Origin: Adineta ricciae
Lineage: Eukaryota > Rotifera > Eurotatoria > Adinetida > Adinetidae
Direction of reading: 5' to 3'
Assembly (NCBI GenBank): GCA_905250025.1
Contig: CAJNOJ010000291.1
Location: 54,886 to 118,885 of the forward strand
DNA: 64,000 bases
In this document: positions 12,559-25,085 of the stretch, one piece after another
Layout: each line of letters starts with the position of its first letter
How positions within the stretch are numbered: position 1 is the stretch's first letter
Notes under the pieces: generated by a model
The model's database searches: none
What the model saw: only the letters and a program-made list of their open reading frames with translations
Told to the model about the DNA's origin: nothing
Program-made: the position numbers and the translations under genes

Positions 12559-13373
12559 GTTCCAATCATAAAAACTTTTCGCTCCATTCACATCCATACC
12601 CTCAAGATTTTGTGACGAGACTACTATCCTCCTGAATACGGTGAAAGGGTTGGTTTGGAACTTCCAGGAAAAAAAGATCGTTCGTACTGTCAAGCATCCT
12701 GTCAAAGTGAATGTCTGAGGTTGTTTCTCAAGTAAAGGTTTCGGTCGCATCGTCTGCTTCCCACAAAATCTTGACGCAAAGGTGATGTGCAGTGTGAGAG
12801 TCATGGAGATTTCGTTTTATGTTATTGATCAAAATAAACTCTTCGCTTCTATATAATATGAAAGTTTTCATTTGATCATCATGCTAAGTAAAGTAAGAGG
12901 TGGACGAAGATTTTTGTCGGCTACTGTATTTATTATTTCTAAATTACGAATGCGTGTAAATATTCTTGAAGAAGAGATTTTGACCATTAATGACACTCCT
13001 GCTGTCAAGACCAAGGTGGTGTCTGTGCGAGCACATAGAATGCTTTCAATCAAAATGGCACGAATGTCGCCAATAAGATTCTGTTACTTTTGAACTCTCC
13101 ATATTCCTTTCTTCTTACAAATTTCGACCAAAGTTGTCTATTCTACTTAGAATATCAAAAATATAGATCTTGGCATATTATTGAGAACATTTACATTACT
13201 CATTATTCATAAAGGTCGTAGAATATGAAAAATAAATGTGTATCTGTCATGTTCAGATATTTCTATATGAAATTCATTTTCTATATATTAAATTAAACAA
13301 GGAAATATATTTGAGGATCAAATATGAATTATATTCTTATTATGTTCAATCAATGTTTTCGAGTTATTCGATT
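12559..13373. repeat. Duplicated 815-bp block, copy 2
   Basis: It begins immediately after the N at 12558 with the same bases as 11743 and ends with the same GTTTTCGAGTTATTCGAT that ends copy 1. It then runs without a break into the 3' end of the receptor gene at 13380. This copy is therefore contiguous with the gene, while copy 1 is joined to it only through the N. Confidence 0.75.
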
Positions 13374-13379
13374 CGTTTT

Positions 13380-14378
13380 TTAAGACATTGAAATTCTATG
13401 AATTTCAGGTTGTTCTCGAATCATAATTCCAATATGATTATTTCGTTGATTTTTATGACAATAATAATAATAATATTGAATAAATTGCACAAATTTTTTA
13501 CGATAATATGGCGCTGAAATAAGATAAACATAAAAATTGGATGCATAACTAATGTATAGAAGAATATTAAATATATTAGATATCATTGTTTCTTGTTCTA
13601 AACGATCTGATGATTTGACTATTGATGCTGTTAATACTTGATAAATTATGATTGTTGCAAAAGGTGCTAATGGAACTACGATTAAAATAATTTGTAAAAG
13701 TATCATTGAAGTTAAACTTCGTTGAAATACATCACGTAGATGATTATTACCATTAATTGAAGAAATATTACGGTATGTTAAAAAGCCAGTTATACCTAAT
13801 ATTAAAGCAGGTAAAATGCCGGGAAGAATTGGCCGAAGAAAATAATTTTGATAAAGTAGAAAATAAGAATTAATGACTAAACATCTTTTTGTAATTGAGC
13901 CAGTAATATTTATAGATTCAATAATTGTAGTGAAAAATAGAATTGGTATGTTAATTCCTGTAATTATTATAGAAGTAATGAAAATAAATAATTTTGCTGT
14001 TCTTAATTTACTTCGATTACGCCAGATAATATTTCGACATGTAACAAAATATCTATCTATTGAAGCAAAACAAATACATGTTAGAGAAATAAGTGTAACT
14101 GTAAATGAAATAAAAAAACGACTTTTACACCAAATTATATTTGTTGTTGATGAGTCAATACTAAAACTTAATGATAAAATTCTTGGTAAAAGAGCTTCGC
14201 ATAAAGCAATTATATTAAAAAATGATGAAAGAAATAATAAATATGAACTTGGGATTGATCGAGTAGAATATAAAAGACAAATATTTATTAAATTACCAAT
14301 TATGCCAAATATAACAATCGGTAAACCAACATAAATACCAAATTGAACACTTATATTACTATACGATATCGATGACAT
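13380..14378 (-). CDS. Rhodopsin-like 7TM G-protein-coupled receptor (332 aa)
   Basis: A single-exon receptor of typical family length. Seven hydrophobic segments are visible. Key marks are the TM1 Gly-Asn pair (N29), Cys84 at the head of TM3 with a likely partner Cys166 in extracellular loop 2, the DRY motif at 108-110 ending TM3, and a TM7 variant NFYVY (281-285) in place of NPxxY. The N-terminus is short with one sequon (N8). The short tail is Tyr-rich, then basic. Receptors of this style are strongly expanded in bdelloids and loosely resemble peptide (FMRFamide-type) receptors; the ligand cannot be told. A second, broken copy lies at 15498-15872. Confidence 0.85.
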   Translation of the reverse strand: MSSISYSNISVQFGIYVGLPIVIFGIIGNLINICLLYSTRSIPSSYLLFLSSFFNIIALCEALLPRILSLSFSIDSSTTNIIWCKSRFFISFTVTLISLTCICFASIDRYFVTCRNIIWRNRSKLRTAKLFIFITSIIITGINIPILFFTTIIESINITGSITKRCLVINSYFLLYQNYFLRPILPGILPALILGITGFLTYRNISSINGNNHLRDVFQRSLTSMILLQIILIVVPLAPFATIIIYQVLTASIVKSSDRLEQETMISNIFNILLYISYASNFYVYLISAPYYRKKFVQFIQYYYYYCHKNQRNNHIGIMIREQPEIHRISMS

Positions 14379-14661
14379 TTGAAAATAATGTGTCTTGTTT
14401 ACGTGGAGAAATAATCGAAACTAAGAAAATATCTGCACAGACATTTGAGAAGAAACCTTATTTGTTGACGTCAATATAATTGAGTTTATCTGTTAAGGAC
14501 AGATTTAAAATGAGTAAAACTATGGTATGATTATATTCTTGCCGTATTTTAATTAATATTCAGTATCATTTTAAAAGTAATTAACAAGTATCTTGAGGAT
14601 ATGAATATGGATTATATCAATTTTATATTTTCAGATTCACCTTCAAGATGCACATGATATA

Positions 14662-15330
14662 CAGTGGAACTTCCGTAAGATGAACACCTACGGGATCGGA
14701 TGAAAAGCGTTCATTATGGGAGGTGTTCTTCATATAGAAGTTTTCAATCGATTGACAGGATACAAATGTATAATTCACAGTGAATAGAACTGAATGATAT
14801 CTATGAGTCTTTTTTTGTCGTACATTTCATCTAGTAAACGCGAAGTCAACCAAATAGTGCTTCTTAATCACAAAATCCAGTGAAAATAATTATTTTGCAT
14901 CGTCTCGTCAACCTTGTCCAGTTCGATGGGAACATAAACGAGTTTTGAACGTGGACGAGAGATAAAATCATAGTGTTGTGATTGACCATTACTAAAAGAA
15001 AGATTAGGTTATCTAGCTGCTGCGAATACCTTTTTGACGTTGTCAGGAGTGTGAATCTGCTTTCCCATCATCTACCTTGTTTCTACAGTCATTTTAGTGC
15101 CTGCGAAATATTCTCATCACCTATTTTGTTTTCTGTGCAAGGCCACTTTCTATCAATAAAAAGATCGTCAAAAGACTGGACGAAACATAGTTTCAAAATA
15201 TTTTCAACTTCTTTCTTCCCCTAAGAAATTTATTTTACCGCAAATCTGTTAATTTCTTACAGGTTTTCTTTGTGAAAGGGATCGAGGGACGTATTCAAAC
15301 AAGAGGTGTTCATTAAGAGAGGTTCCATTG
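14662..15330. mobile_element. Pogo/Tigger-like MITE, long form
   Basis: The ends are CAGTGGAACTTCCGTAAGATG at the left and the complement of CAATGGAACCTCTCTTAATG at the right, each bordered by TA (14660-14661 and 15331-15332). TA target sites and a CAGTGGAACC end are typical of pogo/Tigger members of the Tc1-mariner superfamily. The interior is 669 bases with no intact transposase. The element separates the receptor's upstream region from the helicase remnant. Confidence 0.7.
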
Positions 15331-15496
15331 TATATGCATTGGTCGAAATGAGCAAATCAAATATTGAATGCAATTTTGAAAAACTTCAACCCAAACTTCT
15401 TCCAATACCCATAATGGAACAAGCATTTCAGGTAGACGTTTCTGACACTCTTCCGATAGTCAACAACAAATCGAAAACAAATGGAAAGGCAATGTT
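15331..15496 (+). pseudogene. PIF1-like helicase remnant, copy 1 (truncated at N)
   Basis: The frame starting YALVEMSKSNIECNFE matches the first part of the remnant at 16575-17043 and stops at the single N. Only the region just before the conserved C-terminal helicase motif is present. Confidence 0.55.
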
Positions 15497-15497
15497 N

Positions 15498-15872
15498 TAA
15501 TTTACTTCGATTACGCCAGATAATATTTCGACATGTAACAAAATATCTATCTATTGAAGCAAAACAAACACATGTGAGAGAAATAAGTGTTACTGTAAAT
15601 GAAATAAAAAAACGACTTTTACACCAAATTATATTTGTTGTTGATGAATCAATACTAAAACTTAGCGATAAAATTCTTGGTAAAAGAGCTTCGCATAAAG
15701 TAATTATATTAAAAAATGATGAAAGAAATAATAAATATGAACTTGGAATTGATCGAGTAGAATATAAAAGACAAATAGTTATTCAACGACCAATTAAGCC
15801 AAATATAACAATCGGTAAACCAACATAAATACCAAATTGAACACTTACATTACTGTACGATATTGATGACAT
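15498..15872 (-). pseudogene. Second copy of the GPCR, N-terminal half with nonsense mutation
   Basis: This matches residues 1 to about 125 of the receptor at 13380-14378. In TM1 the conserved Asn29 is Arg and the next codon (Leu30) is TGA (complement of 15783-15785), so the copy cannot make a receptor. It ends at the N at 15497. The remaining codons are almost identical to the intact copy, which points to a recent loss or to a null allele. Confidence 0.8.
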
Positions 15873-16153
15873 TTTAAAATAACGTCTTGTTTACGTGGAG
15901 AAATAATCGAAACTAATAGAATATCTGCACGGACATTTGAGAAGAAACCTTATTTGTTGACGTCATTATAATTGAGTTTATCTGTTAAGAACAGATTTAA
16001 AATGAGTAAAACTATGGTATGATTATATTCTTGCCGTATTTTAATTAATATTCAATATCATTTCAAAACTAATTAACAAGTATCTTGAGGATGTGAATAT
16101 GGATTATATCAGTTTTATATTTTCAGATTCACCTTCAAGATGAACATGATATA

Positions 16154-16574
16154 CAGTGGAACCTCCGTAAGATGAACACCTACGGGATCGGACGAAAAGT
16201 GTTCAATCCAGTCAAATTAACTATTTTACATCGTCTCGTTAGCCTTGTTGGTCATTACTAATGGAAAGATTAGGTTATCTAGCTGCTGCTAATACCTTTT
16301 TGACGTCGTCAGGAGTGTCAATCTGCTTTCTCATCCTCTACTTTGTTTCTACAGTGTTTTTAGTGTCTACTCTAATTAGGATCGCCGAGAAATCAATTAA
16401 ATGTGCGAAATATTCTCATCGCCTATTTTGTTTTCTGTGCAAGGCCACTTTCTATGGATAAAAAAAATCGTCAAAAGACCGAACAAAACATAGTTTCAAA
16501 ATATTGTCAACTTCTCTTTTCCCCTAAGGAATTTATTTTACCGCAAATCAGTTCATTTTCCAGAGGTTTCACTG
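16154..16574. mobile_element. Pogo/Tigger-like MITE, short form
   Basis: Same insertion point and ends as the element at 14662-15330 (CAGTGGAACCTCCGTAAG at the left, complement of CAGTGAAACCTCTGG at the right), flanked by TA. At 421 bases it carries an internal deletion relative to the long form, so the two copies differ by a size polymorphism inside one insertion. Confidence 0.7.
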
Positions 16575-17043
16575 TATATGCATTGGTCGAAATGAGCAAA
16601 TCAAAAATTGAATGCAATTTAGAAGAACTTCAACCAAAACTCATTGCAATTCCAATAATGGAACAAACATTTCAGATGGACGTTTCTGATACTGTTTCGA
16701 TAGCCAACAACAAATCAAAAAACAAATAGAAAGGCAATGTTATCAATTAAGCGATGCGCATTACCTCTGGTACTCACTTATTCTATCACAACCCATAAAA
16801 GTCAGGGACAAACTTTAAACAAAGTGCTAACTGATTTGAAGTCACCAAAGGATACAGATGGCATCACTGTAGTCTATGTACTATTGTCAAGAGTGAAACG
16901 TTTGACTAATTTAGTAATTATTTTGCGATATTTTGATTACAAAATCTTACTGATCAAACCGAGCAAATCTCTATTGCTTATCATCCATTTTGTGTATCTG
17001 ATTCATTCGCATTTTTGTAACTGTACAATTCACTTGTATAATT
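16575..17043 (+). pseudogene. PIF1-like helicase C-terminal remnant
   Basis: The translation shows YSITTHKSQGQTLNKV followed by VYVLLSRVKRLTNL and a tail DYKILLIKPSKS. These are the last motifs of PIF1/RecD-type helicases, as in Helitrons and PIF1-like orphan genes. A one-base insertion in an A run near 16715 shifts frame relative to copy 1 and puts a TAG in the upstream frame. The N-terminal and Walker regions are missing and a MITE sits directly upstream. It cannot be functional. A Helitron origin is possible, but no Helitron termini were seen. Confidence 0.7.
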
Positions 17044-17045
17044 AA

Positions 17046-18087
17046 AACTTTTTTCTAATCATTGATTGTTTTTAATTTTGCTGTAGATACTATTTTTCGT
17101 TTTACTTTTCTTTTTCTATCTACTCGTTTACGCTCAATATTCATCTGTTTAAACGTTAGTTAAAGCTATACAGATTCACTTTTTTCTTTCGTGCGTACTT
17201 GTACACTATATCATCATAGTATATCCTTATCGCATTGAGAGAGAAATAAATAAGCTTCATATTGGAAAGCATACTCTCTTACTTGGAGTAAAGAAAAACT
17301 AATAACAAATGGATTATGTATTGATCTCTTCAGTAGAGAGCAATGCGAGTCACTCTCGACAAACGTTATTTATTATTGTTTGTCTATGATAAGAAACTAA
17401 ATTCGTCGTCTTGTGTCTTCTAGGAATGAAGGTGACGATAATTATTTTTAATCCAGATACAGATACACATTCCATTCACACTCTCAATTGATAGAATATC
17501 GTTGCATATACTAGAAATTTTTATATTACTTCTCTATTTAGTGGTAGGTCATCGTATTCCCTATATTATGTCTTCCATCTGCTTTTGAGCGCGAGAGAGA
17601 GAGCAATTAAGGAACCTTTTAAATTTCCTTTCTATCTAGTAGGAATCTTGAAAAATTGAAATTCATTAAGATTTTTGCTCATCATCATATTTTGAAGAGG
17701 GCTAGAAATCGCACGCTCTTTCTGCTCTAAGCTCTAACGATAAAAACAGAAATTTTTATTAAATCTAGTGCTGCATATGTATTCGATTATTTTGATAAAT
17801 ATTATGTCAACTGTATGCAGAAAAACTTGAGTCGAATTTTATAATTCATCATTTGTTTTATTATTGAAGAATTAGATTTAATATATTATATTCAAGGAAA
17901 TAAATACTTCAGTACATCGATTGTTCTGTTTTATAATTTTTATAAAAGTTCAAGTGCTCATCAAAATAAGTACAGTTATCTAGATATTCATTCTACTTTT
18001 ATATACTATTTTACAAAGGCGTCATAGTCATTTCACTAGGAAAAGAAAACATTTTACACGTATCTTCATTTCGAATAAAATTATTTT
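17046..18087. other. No gene seen; upstream region of LamG gene
   Basis: AT-rich and without recognisable exons or repeats. The last part should contain the promoter of the gene starting at 18088. Confidence 0.4.
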
Positions 18088-19775
18088 ATGATGATGCGTC
18101 TTGTAATACTTTTATTACCAATTTGCCAACTATTTGTATCAGCAATACCTGTCGTCAAATACCAGAATGCTAAATTGATTGTTGGTGCAAATTATCAACT
18201 TATTAACCAACTATTTGTCGAATCACAAACTCAATGTATTTGTCAATGTTTTGCTAATGAAACTTGTCTCACAGCTACTTACATTGGAACTAATCAAAAC
18301 TGTTCACTATTTTCAACCAAACTGAACGAAACAGATTTGCAACTGGCAACATTTGAAATCAATGCTAGTATTTTAAGTTTTATCAACAGAACTATATCAA
18401 GTAACTAAAATTAAACTAATTTCGAACGAATAAGAATATTTTTCTTTCTAGGTACTATTCGTCAAGCACCAAATATTCAATGGTTGTTCGATGGTAATCT
18501 CAACGATAGTTTTGGTAATTATCCTGGAATATCGGCGAATGGCAATATTCAATGGATATCGCCCGATTACAGCGGAAATCGAAAAGCTGCCTACTTTGCT
18601 AACAAAAGTTATGTTATTGTTCCATATACACTGGAACTCATTGATACAAGTTTTACTGTTTCAACATGGATTCGATTATTATCAAATAGGCCATTAAATA
18701 CATCCGAATTTGGAATTTTTACTCATTGTGAGAATATAAATGATAATAATTGTTTGTATATGAGTATACGATATGGTAAACTTTTCTTTTCTTTGAATAA
18801 CAATAATGTTATAGGAAATTCGTTTTTAACAAGTAATATTTGGTACCATGTTGCATATGTTTATGATCGAATTACTTTAACACAAAGTGTTTATATTAAT
18901 GGACAACTTGATGGAGTACTATCATCAACAGGTATTTATCAAGGTAATGCAAGTCAAATATGGATTGGTGCATCACCTTTTACGTATATGTATCCGAATC
19001 CATTCGCCTATATGGATGAATTAAACTTTGTGCCACGTGCAGAAAGTGCAGATGCACTTCTTGAAGAAGCAACACTTGTTGTCTACTATAAATTTGATAA
19101 TTCATTCTTTGACTCAGGCCCAAATAAGATTTATAATAGTAGTGGTACAAATGTTCGATTCGATGTCAATGGTCGAGTTAATCAAGCTCTTCTTATTAAT
19201 TCAAATAATTCATTTTTCCAATCAACAAGCTTTTATCGCCTTGGACAATCGAATTATCCATATTCATTTTCTCTTTGGATTTATCCTTTGTCAATGAATG
19301 GAACTATTGTTCAGGTATTGTTTTTTTTTCGTAAATATTATTTTTACTAATCAAATTCATATATGTTTAGCTTTTATCTATTAACAATGATTGGTGGTCA
19401 CCTATGCTTGGCTTTGATAGTAGTAATCATCTTGTGACGCAAACATGGAGTGGTTCAGTATTTTACAATGTTGCTTCGAATTCGTTTGCTATGCCTTTAA
19501 ATGTATGGACTCATGTAGTAGCAACTTTTTCAACTACGAATGGACTTCGTCTCTTTATCAATGGAACGATGGTTAACTCGACTAGTTCCAGTCATAGTCA
19601 TGGAGCAAGTGGAACATGGAATATAATGTCTATTGGAGCATGCACTCCAATGATATGGTGCAGCAATGCTGAAACACGAATAGTTGCGAATCAATTCCGT
19701 GGAAAAATTGATGAAATGAGAGTTTATTCACGAGAGTTAACAAATATGGAAATTCAAGCATTCGCAACTATTTGA
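18088..19775 (+). CDS. Secreted protein with apple-like N-terminus and two LamG jelly-roll domains (526 aa)
   Basis: Three exons: 18088-18400, 18452-19314 and 19371-19775, with introns of 51 and 56 bases and matching phase. The start MMMRLVILLLPICQLFVSA is a clear signal peptide. Residues about 50-90 have the CxCQCFxxxxCLTATY pattern of PAN/apple-like modules. Two concanavalin A-like LamG units follow. The first has SFTVSTWIRL, WYHVAYVYD and VYINGQ, ending YMDELNF. The second has SFSLWIYP, VWTHVVATF and LFINGTMV, ending GKIDEMRVYSREL. Such domains bind glycans or matrix proteins; there is no membrane anchor, so it is probably secreted. AATAAA about 90 bases past the stop could be the poly(A) signal. 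The specific partner is unknown. Confidence 0.85.
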
Positions 19776-20235
19776 TGAATTTAATCAATTTGTTTTCTTG
19801 TCGATGAAATGTCGTTTAACTTTTACGTGAGGAAAAAAACAATGATGTAAATTTTTTTCAATCAATAAAAAAGAATTTTTTCAAAAGACTTCAGGAGTAT
19901 GTTTGAATTATCCCATACTATACTATACTATATCTAAGGAAAGAAACAAACATTTTAATATAACTTGAATAATAGAAAATAGCATTGATTCTAATTCACA
20001 TACATAATTAGTTGCATTTGTCACTCGTTTACAGAAATTTTCAAGTTTGATATCGAGCTTTTGAGCACCAGTAGTAATACTATCCTAATTTACATAAGAC
20101 ATTAATGATGATGGTGATGATAAATCATAATTAATTCGCACTGCACTTTTTGTGTTGAACTAGGAACTTTGAAAGCTATTTGTCTCGATATGTTTGTTCT
20201 TCTTAGTTCTATAAAAGATTAGTATTCAAAGAGTA

Positions 20236-20538
20236 TTATTTTTTCTTTTCTTCTTCATCCAGCAAGGGCTTAGTCTTCCGCCACTGCCTGGAAGGCGCAA
20301 TGACTCGTCCGTTTTTTACACGTTCGATCTTATCTGATGTGATCCAGTTACATTTGCAATTACAATTTTGCATAATTTTTTGCGTATTTAACAACGACCC
20401 CGTAGAAGCCGACTGAGACGTTCCACAAAAAGTTTGCCAAAAGGCAGCTGGTTTACGTCGCAGTTGTCTTCGAACAAAGTTCTGTATGCGAACATGATAA
20501 TGCGTTTTGCTCACTAATCTGCCGAAAAAGAATTCCAA
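20236..20538 (-). CDS. Possible small basic protein or last exon (100 aa), unrecognised
   Basis: The open frame is rich in Arg and Lys, with a CNCKCNW cluster and a KPLLDEEEKKK end. I recognise no family. A plausible splice acceptor (TTTCGGCAG) lies just inside the frame at about 20521, so this could be a terminal exon of a gene whose other exons I cannot see. It is longer than most chance frames here but has no other support. Confidence 0.25.
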   Translation of the reverse strand: MEFFFGRLVSKTHYHVRIQNFVRRQLRRKPAAFWQTFCGTSQSASTGSLLNTQKIMQNCNCKCNWITSDKIERVKNGRVIAPSRQWRKTKPLLDEEEKKK

Positions 20539-20885
20539 AAGTAAAGTTGAATGTGAAAAAACGAGCGTATGTTAGTGACAGGTAGCGTTGATTCATAATC
20601 TGTTATAAGTCGTCTTCTTAATTCTTATTAGCCATTTAAGCACATAGTGTATAGGGAGACAAATTCTTTCTTTATCACGTGGTTTTTAGTGACAAAATAA
20701 AAATGATAAAATATAATAACAATCAATCAAACAATAAAATCTCCAGGTCTGTCAGATATCAAGAAAGACCTATTAAGAGATCTTCATAATTCTTTTGACT
20801 GAAGATTATTATAAATCGATTTTTCAATATTTAGAATTCATTTTCGTTTGATTTTCAGACTGAAATACATAAAGATATATTAAAG
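20539..20885. other. No gene seen
   Basis: Short AT-rich spacer before the NACHT pseudogene. The stretch 19776-20235 likewise holds only a TACTA microsatellite near 19915-19935. Confidence 0.35.
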
Positions 20886-23800
20886 ATGCCTGGAAAGAAG
20901 AATAAATCAGAAAAATCTGGCTTTGGACGAAATTTTCACAAATCAATGCAGATTGAGAGAGAATTGAAGCAACGTGATCTGAAATTCTCTGAAAATGTCA
21001 AAGAACAAAAAGACTTACAAGAATTCCTAGATGAACATCAACGATTCTTCGAAGTTTATTTGGAAAATTGTATTTCATTTCATTCAAAACTACCAGTGAG
21101 AAATCTGTTTGAAGACATGATGACATTTTTGGAAGATTTTGTTAATATGAAACATCGAGTAAATTTACAAAAGAAGTTAAACTGTATTGATATAGAATAT
21201 GAATGTTCTGATCAACTTTTATATTTATTTAATTTTGATCATTTGAAAGATAATTATGGATCTCGAAACTTCGTTGAAGATATCAACAATTATTCATTAT
21301 CAAAAGATTTATCAAATTTACATGAAGAATATTCTTGTGTATGTTTCGTACATCTTTTAGAAAAACATCAATGGATTGTTATTCTTAGTGATCCAGGTAA
21401 TTCAAAAACAACTATACTTCGTTGGATTATACATAAATTTGATCGAGCAGTTAAAAATAATTGTCGAATAGTAAGATTTGAAGCTGACAATTGTTCAGCT
21501 ATTAACATTCCAGTTCATATTTCAATTTTAATTCGAATTGTAGAATTCGTTACATGGTTCGAGGAAGATCCAATAAAAACTTTAATAGATTATATTGGTG
21601 AACATACTTGATTTTCAAAACATTATCATTCGGATGAAAACAATGGACAAGTAATATTGAAAGAATTGATTTGTCAAGGTCGCACTTTGATTCTTCTTGA
21701 TGGACTTGATAAAATATCTGATATTCATCAAATCTTATTCATTGTATTGAAACTTTTATCAAAGAATATTTATTGCCATCAAATTTAATCTCAACATTTC
21801 ATGAGAAAATCTTTGATAAAATTCCTCGTTTCACTGAAATGACTGAAACACAACTATCAACAAAATCTGTTTGTAATCGAATTATTATTACAAGTCGATC
21901 TACCAACTATCGATTTACTTCAATCATGGTTCCATTGATAGATCATGATGATGCCAAACGTTTAGTATGCAAATAGTCAAAGCAAATTTTGAAGAGTATT
22001 ATAAATATTTTATATGAGGAAAATATAGAATATGGTTCAAAAGAAACGGAAAAACAATCGAAGAAACGAGAAATCACAATCAAACGAATGTTTAAAGAAA
22101 AATTCATTAGTATTATTTTTAATTACAAAATTAGTTTTTCAATCAACTGATATCATTTCTTTTACACATCGAATAGATATTATCGCTATCATATAGAAAA
22201 AGAATTAAATTCTTGGATTTGCAACTGAAAATACTTTAAATATCTACAGTTTTTTGTATTTATCATTTTCAAGAATATTTTGTTGGAATGAGTTTTGCAG
22301 ATATTGAACATTTTCCTCTTGAAACAATAGCACAACATATGCATTCATTTAATATTTATCCACGTTTTCATAAATCACTTCGTTTAGCTAAGGATTTGAT
22401 TAGTTCGAAATGATCACAAGAAAATTATGATCAATTTTGTCAAACATTATTCACTAAAACTATGAATAAACTATTCAATATCATTTCGAATACTTTTATT
22501 CTACAATTCACTTCGTGATTTACACAAATTACCATAAGAAAATATTCTTTTCAAAGCACTTGACGAATTATTTCATCATCCATGTTATTCTTTTACTAAA
22601 AAAGACTTCTTATCAAGTTTATTAAAAGTATATCGATACCCTATGGAGCGTTGGATTGATTTCTATATTACAAATTGAAATTTCATTGGAGAAATTTTCG
22701 AAATTGTTTCTTATCGAATGTGATTCATATTCAAACAAATATCATCTCAAATTAATCTATGAAAAATTAAGATTATTTTACGATTTCAACTTGTCAAAAG
22801 AGTTTTTTCTCGATCAAATCTTACGACGAACATTTCGAATATCGTTTGAATTAACTTTCAATGAGAATTTCGATTCACACGAAACATCTTTATCACATAT
22901 TCATCTGTTAATAATTTCAATCAGAAATTCTCTTCAGAAACCCTTTCATCAATTTTAAACGTTTTATTACAAATATTCGAATGAAATCTTTGGTTTTCAA
23001 TTTAATCTATTTACATTATTTTTCGAACACAAATCAATTGAATTCAGTTCAAATTCAAAATCTTATTCAAGAATTTCAAAATAATTTGGATAATTCGTTG
23101 CCAACTGATACATCATTCGACATTGTTGAAATTTTCATTGTATTTATTTATTTACAAGGTGTTTCTCGACCATCGATCTATAAAAAATCTGCTCATTATA
23201 AATGATTATCTCTGACACTCGATAAATTCCAACAAACACATTTTTATTTTAAAGAATCTTTAATTCGTAATGAAACTCATAATCCTTTTCAATCGACTTT
23301 CATATCAATATGTTCTCAAACAAAGTCAATTTTGAACAATTTCTCGTCTCATTCCGCAAATATTCATATTGATTGTCAATCATTTGCTATTGCATGTGCA
23401 TCAACATGGAAAATATTCGTATTATTCAATTCAATGGAAAGACACGACAAACCATTGATTGTAATTGAACGTAAATGTATTAAAGAATTTCGAAAAGATG
23501 TTGAAATTTTCACTGCATCGATTTGTCTTGCACGAATTTTTCAAACTTAACATCGTACTCGTAAAGATAAACTCTATGATCCAATCAGTTTCAATACTGA
23601 CAAAAATCAACAAATAATTTCTTAAATAAAAAAAAAACATTTGAAATCTAACTTTACAAATTATCGTATTAAACATTATATTAAATATGAAATATCCATT
23701 GATTATCAATGAAGAACAAAGAAATGATTTAATAGAAAACAAAATCATTTCTTTATTCAACTATTTGTTCACTCATATTATTAACTTTTCTATTTATTCA

Positions 23801-25085
23801 ATTATATCAATTCTATCCGAAATCATTTCAACAAATAAGTTACATCATTCCTGAAAAATGAATTGCAAATCCAACAAGTTGTGAACGACGTGTCAAACAA
23901 GAAGCAGCATATATTGCATTGAAACAATAAAATGATCCTGATCTTTCTTGTGATTTATTTCAATTTGAAAAATCAACAAAAAATTTATGTGATCTTCTTT
24001 ATTTGAATTCAACAATATTTCATCGATATTTGACTACGATCGATTCTTTTCATCTATCAAATCAAAATTTATTATCATCAATGTATTTCGTTGAATTAAC
24101 TTTTCATTGTCAAATTCTTCGAATGTATACGGATATGAATCAGAAAAATATTTTTGATTGAAATCAATTATGGATGTATTCATCAAAACATGAAATTATC
24201 ATATGACATTTAGTATAGCACAATGGATTAATAACAATTTGTAAATATTGAATAAACAAGAAATGAAACAGATTATAAACGATGTTTCGAAATGTCTTCT
24301 AATTGAAAAAAAAAGTTTTGATGATCATTGCAAAATGACTTGAATATCGAAATAATAAAAATTGACAATTTTTTGCTCATTATGCAGCATTAAAATTAAT
24401 TATTCATAATTCAACAGAATCGAATTTAATTCATATAATTGATGAAATGTTTTTTTAGAAAAAAGAAATTTTCAAGAAAATTCCTTTTGTTCATTATTGA
24501 TTAATTCAAATAGTTTTAGTAAAGTTTTATTAAATTTAAAGAAAAACAAATCTTTTTTATCAATGATAAATATGATCGTTGATCAACAAGATCTTTTACA
24601 AATCACATTAAATTTAGAAATTGAACGAATTACATCGAACACATGAAAATGTCATCGATCATTTTTATTAATAATTGAAAGTATTTCAAAAGATTTACAA
24701 GATTATCTTATAGAACATCTTCAACAACAAATTATTGATGCAAATATTATCAAACAAAATTATTCAGAAAAATTATATAATTATTTTCTATCAGACGTAT
24801 TTTATAATCAACAAATTTCTCAAAGTTTTTATTTCACATTTTTTTCCAATACTATGGAAAGAGAGAAAATCGTTCTTTTTGATAAACTAATCGTTTTTTC
24901 TAGAAGAAATTCTTTGTTTATGAATTAAATATCAAAAAGATATTGTGGATATTGCTTTATTAATTTATGGAAATTATCTTTTATGTTTCGAACAATCAGA
25001 AAGAAATGAAAATATATTCAAAGTATTACAAAATATGAACAAATATCCCTTTGATAAACGATTTATTCGAACTAATATGTCTCAT
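20886..25085 (+). pseudogene. Decayed NACHT-type STAND NTPase
   Basis: A long intronless frame begins MPGKKNKSEKSGFGRN and stays open for 241 codons. The degenerate P-loop is at 167-176 (LSDPGNSKTT): the first and last glycines of the usual GDPGSGKT pattern are both Ser. Then come INIPVHISILIRIVEF and IDYIGEHT, followed by a TGA at 21609. Beyond it the same protein continues as ICQGRTLILLDGLDK (Walker B) and NRIIITSRSTNYRF (sensor). From there to about 25085 the coding sense survives only as short frames broken by stops and shifts. NACHT proteins are oligomerising NTPases used in immune and death signalling and are numerous in bdelloids. This copy is clearly dead, and unrelated sequence replaces its 3' end. 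Confidence 0.75.

Larger units (their letters stand above)
14004..15496. repeat. Duplicated block, copy 1 (GPCR 5' half to helicase remnant)
   Basis: It covers the 5' half of the receptor gene, its upstream region, a pogo-like MITE and the start of a helicase remnant. It ends at the N at 15497. The copy from 15498 starts in the middle of the receptor and repeats all of this in the same order. Confidence 0.8.
15498..16741. repeat. Duplicated block, copy 2
   Basis: This collinear copy of 14004-15496 is shorter mainly because its MITE is about 250 bases smaller. It continues without interruption into unique sequence at 16742, so this copy joins naturally to the helicase remnant. Confidence 0.8.

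Noticed and set aside
12053-13093. Paired open frames on both strands in the 815-bp blocks
   Set aside because: Differences between copies are mostly amino-acid changing and both strands are open together, as expected of chance frames.
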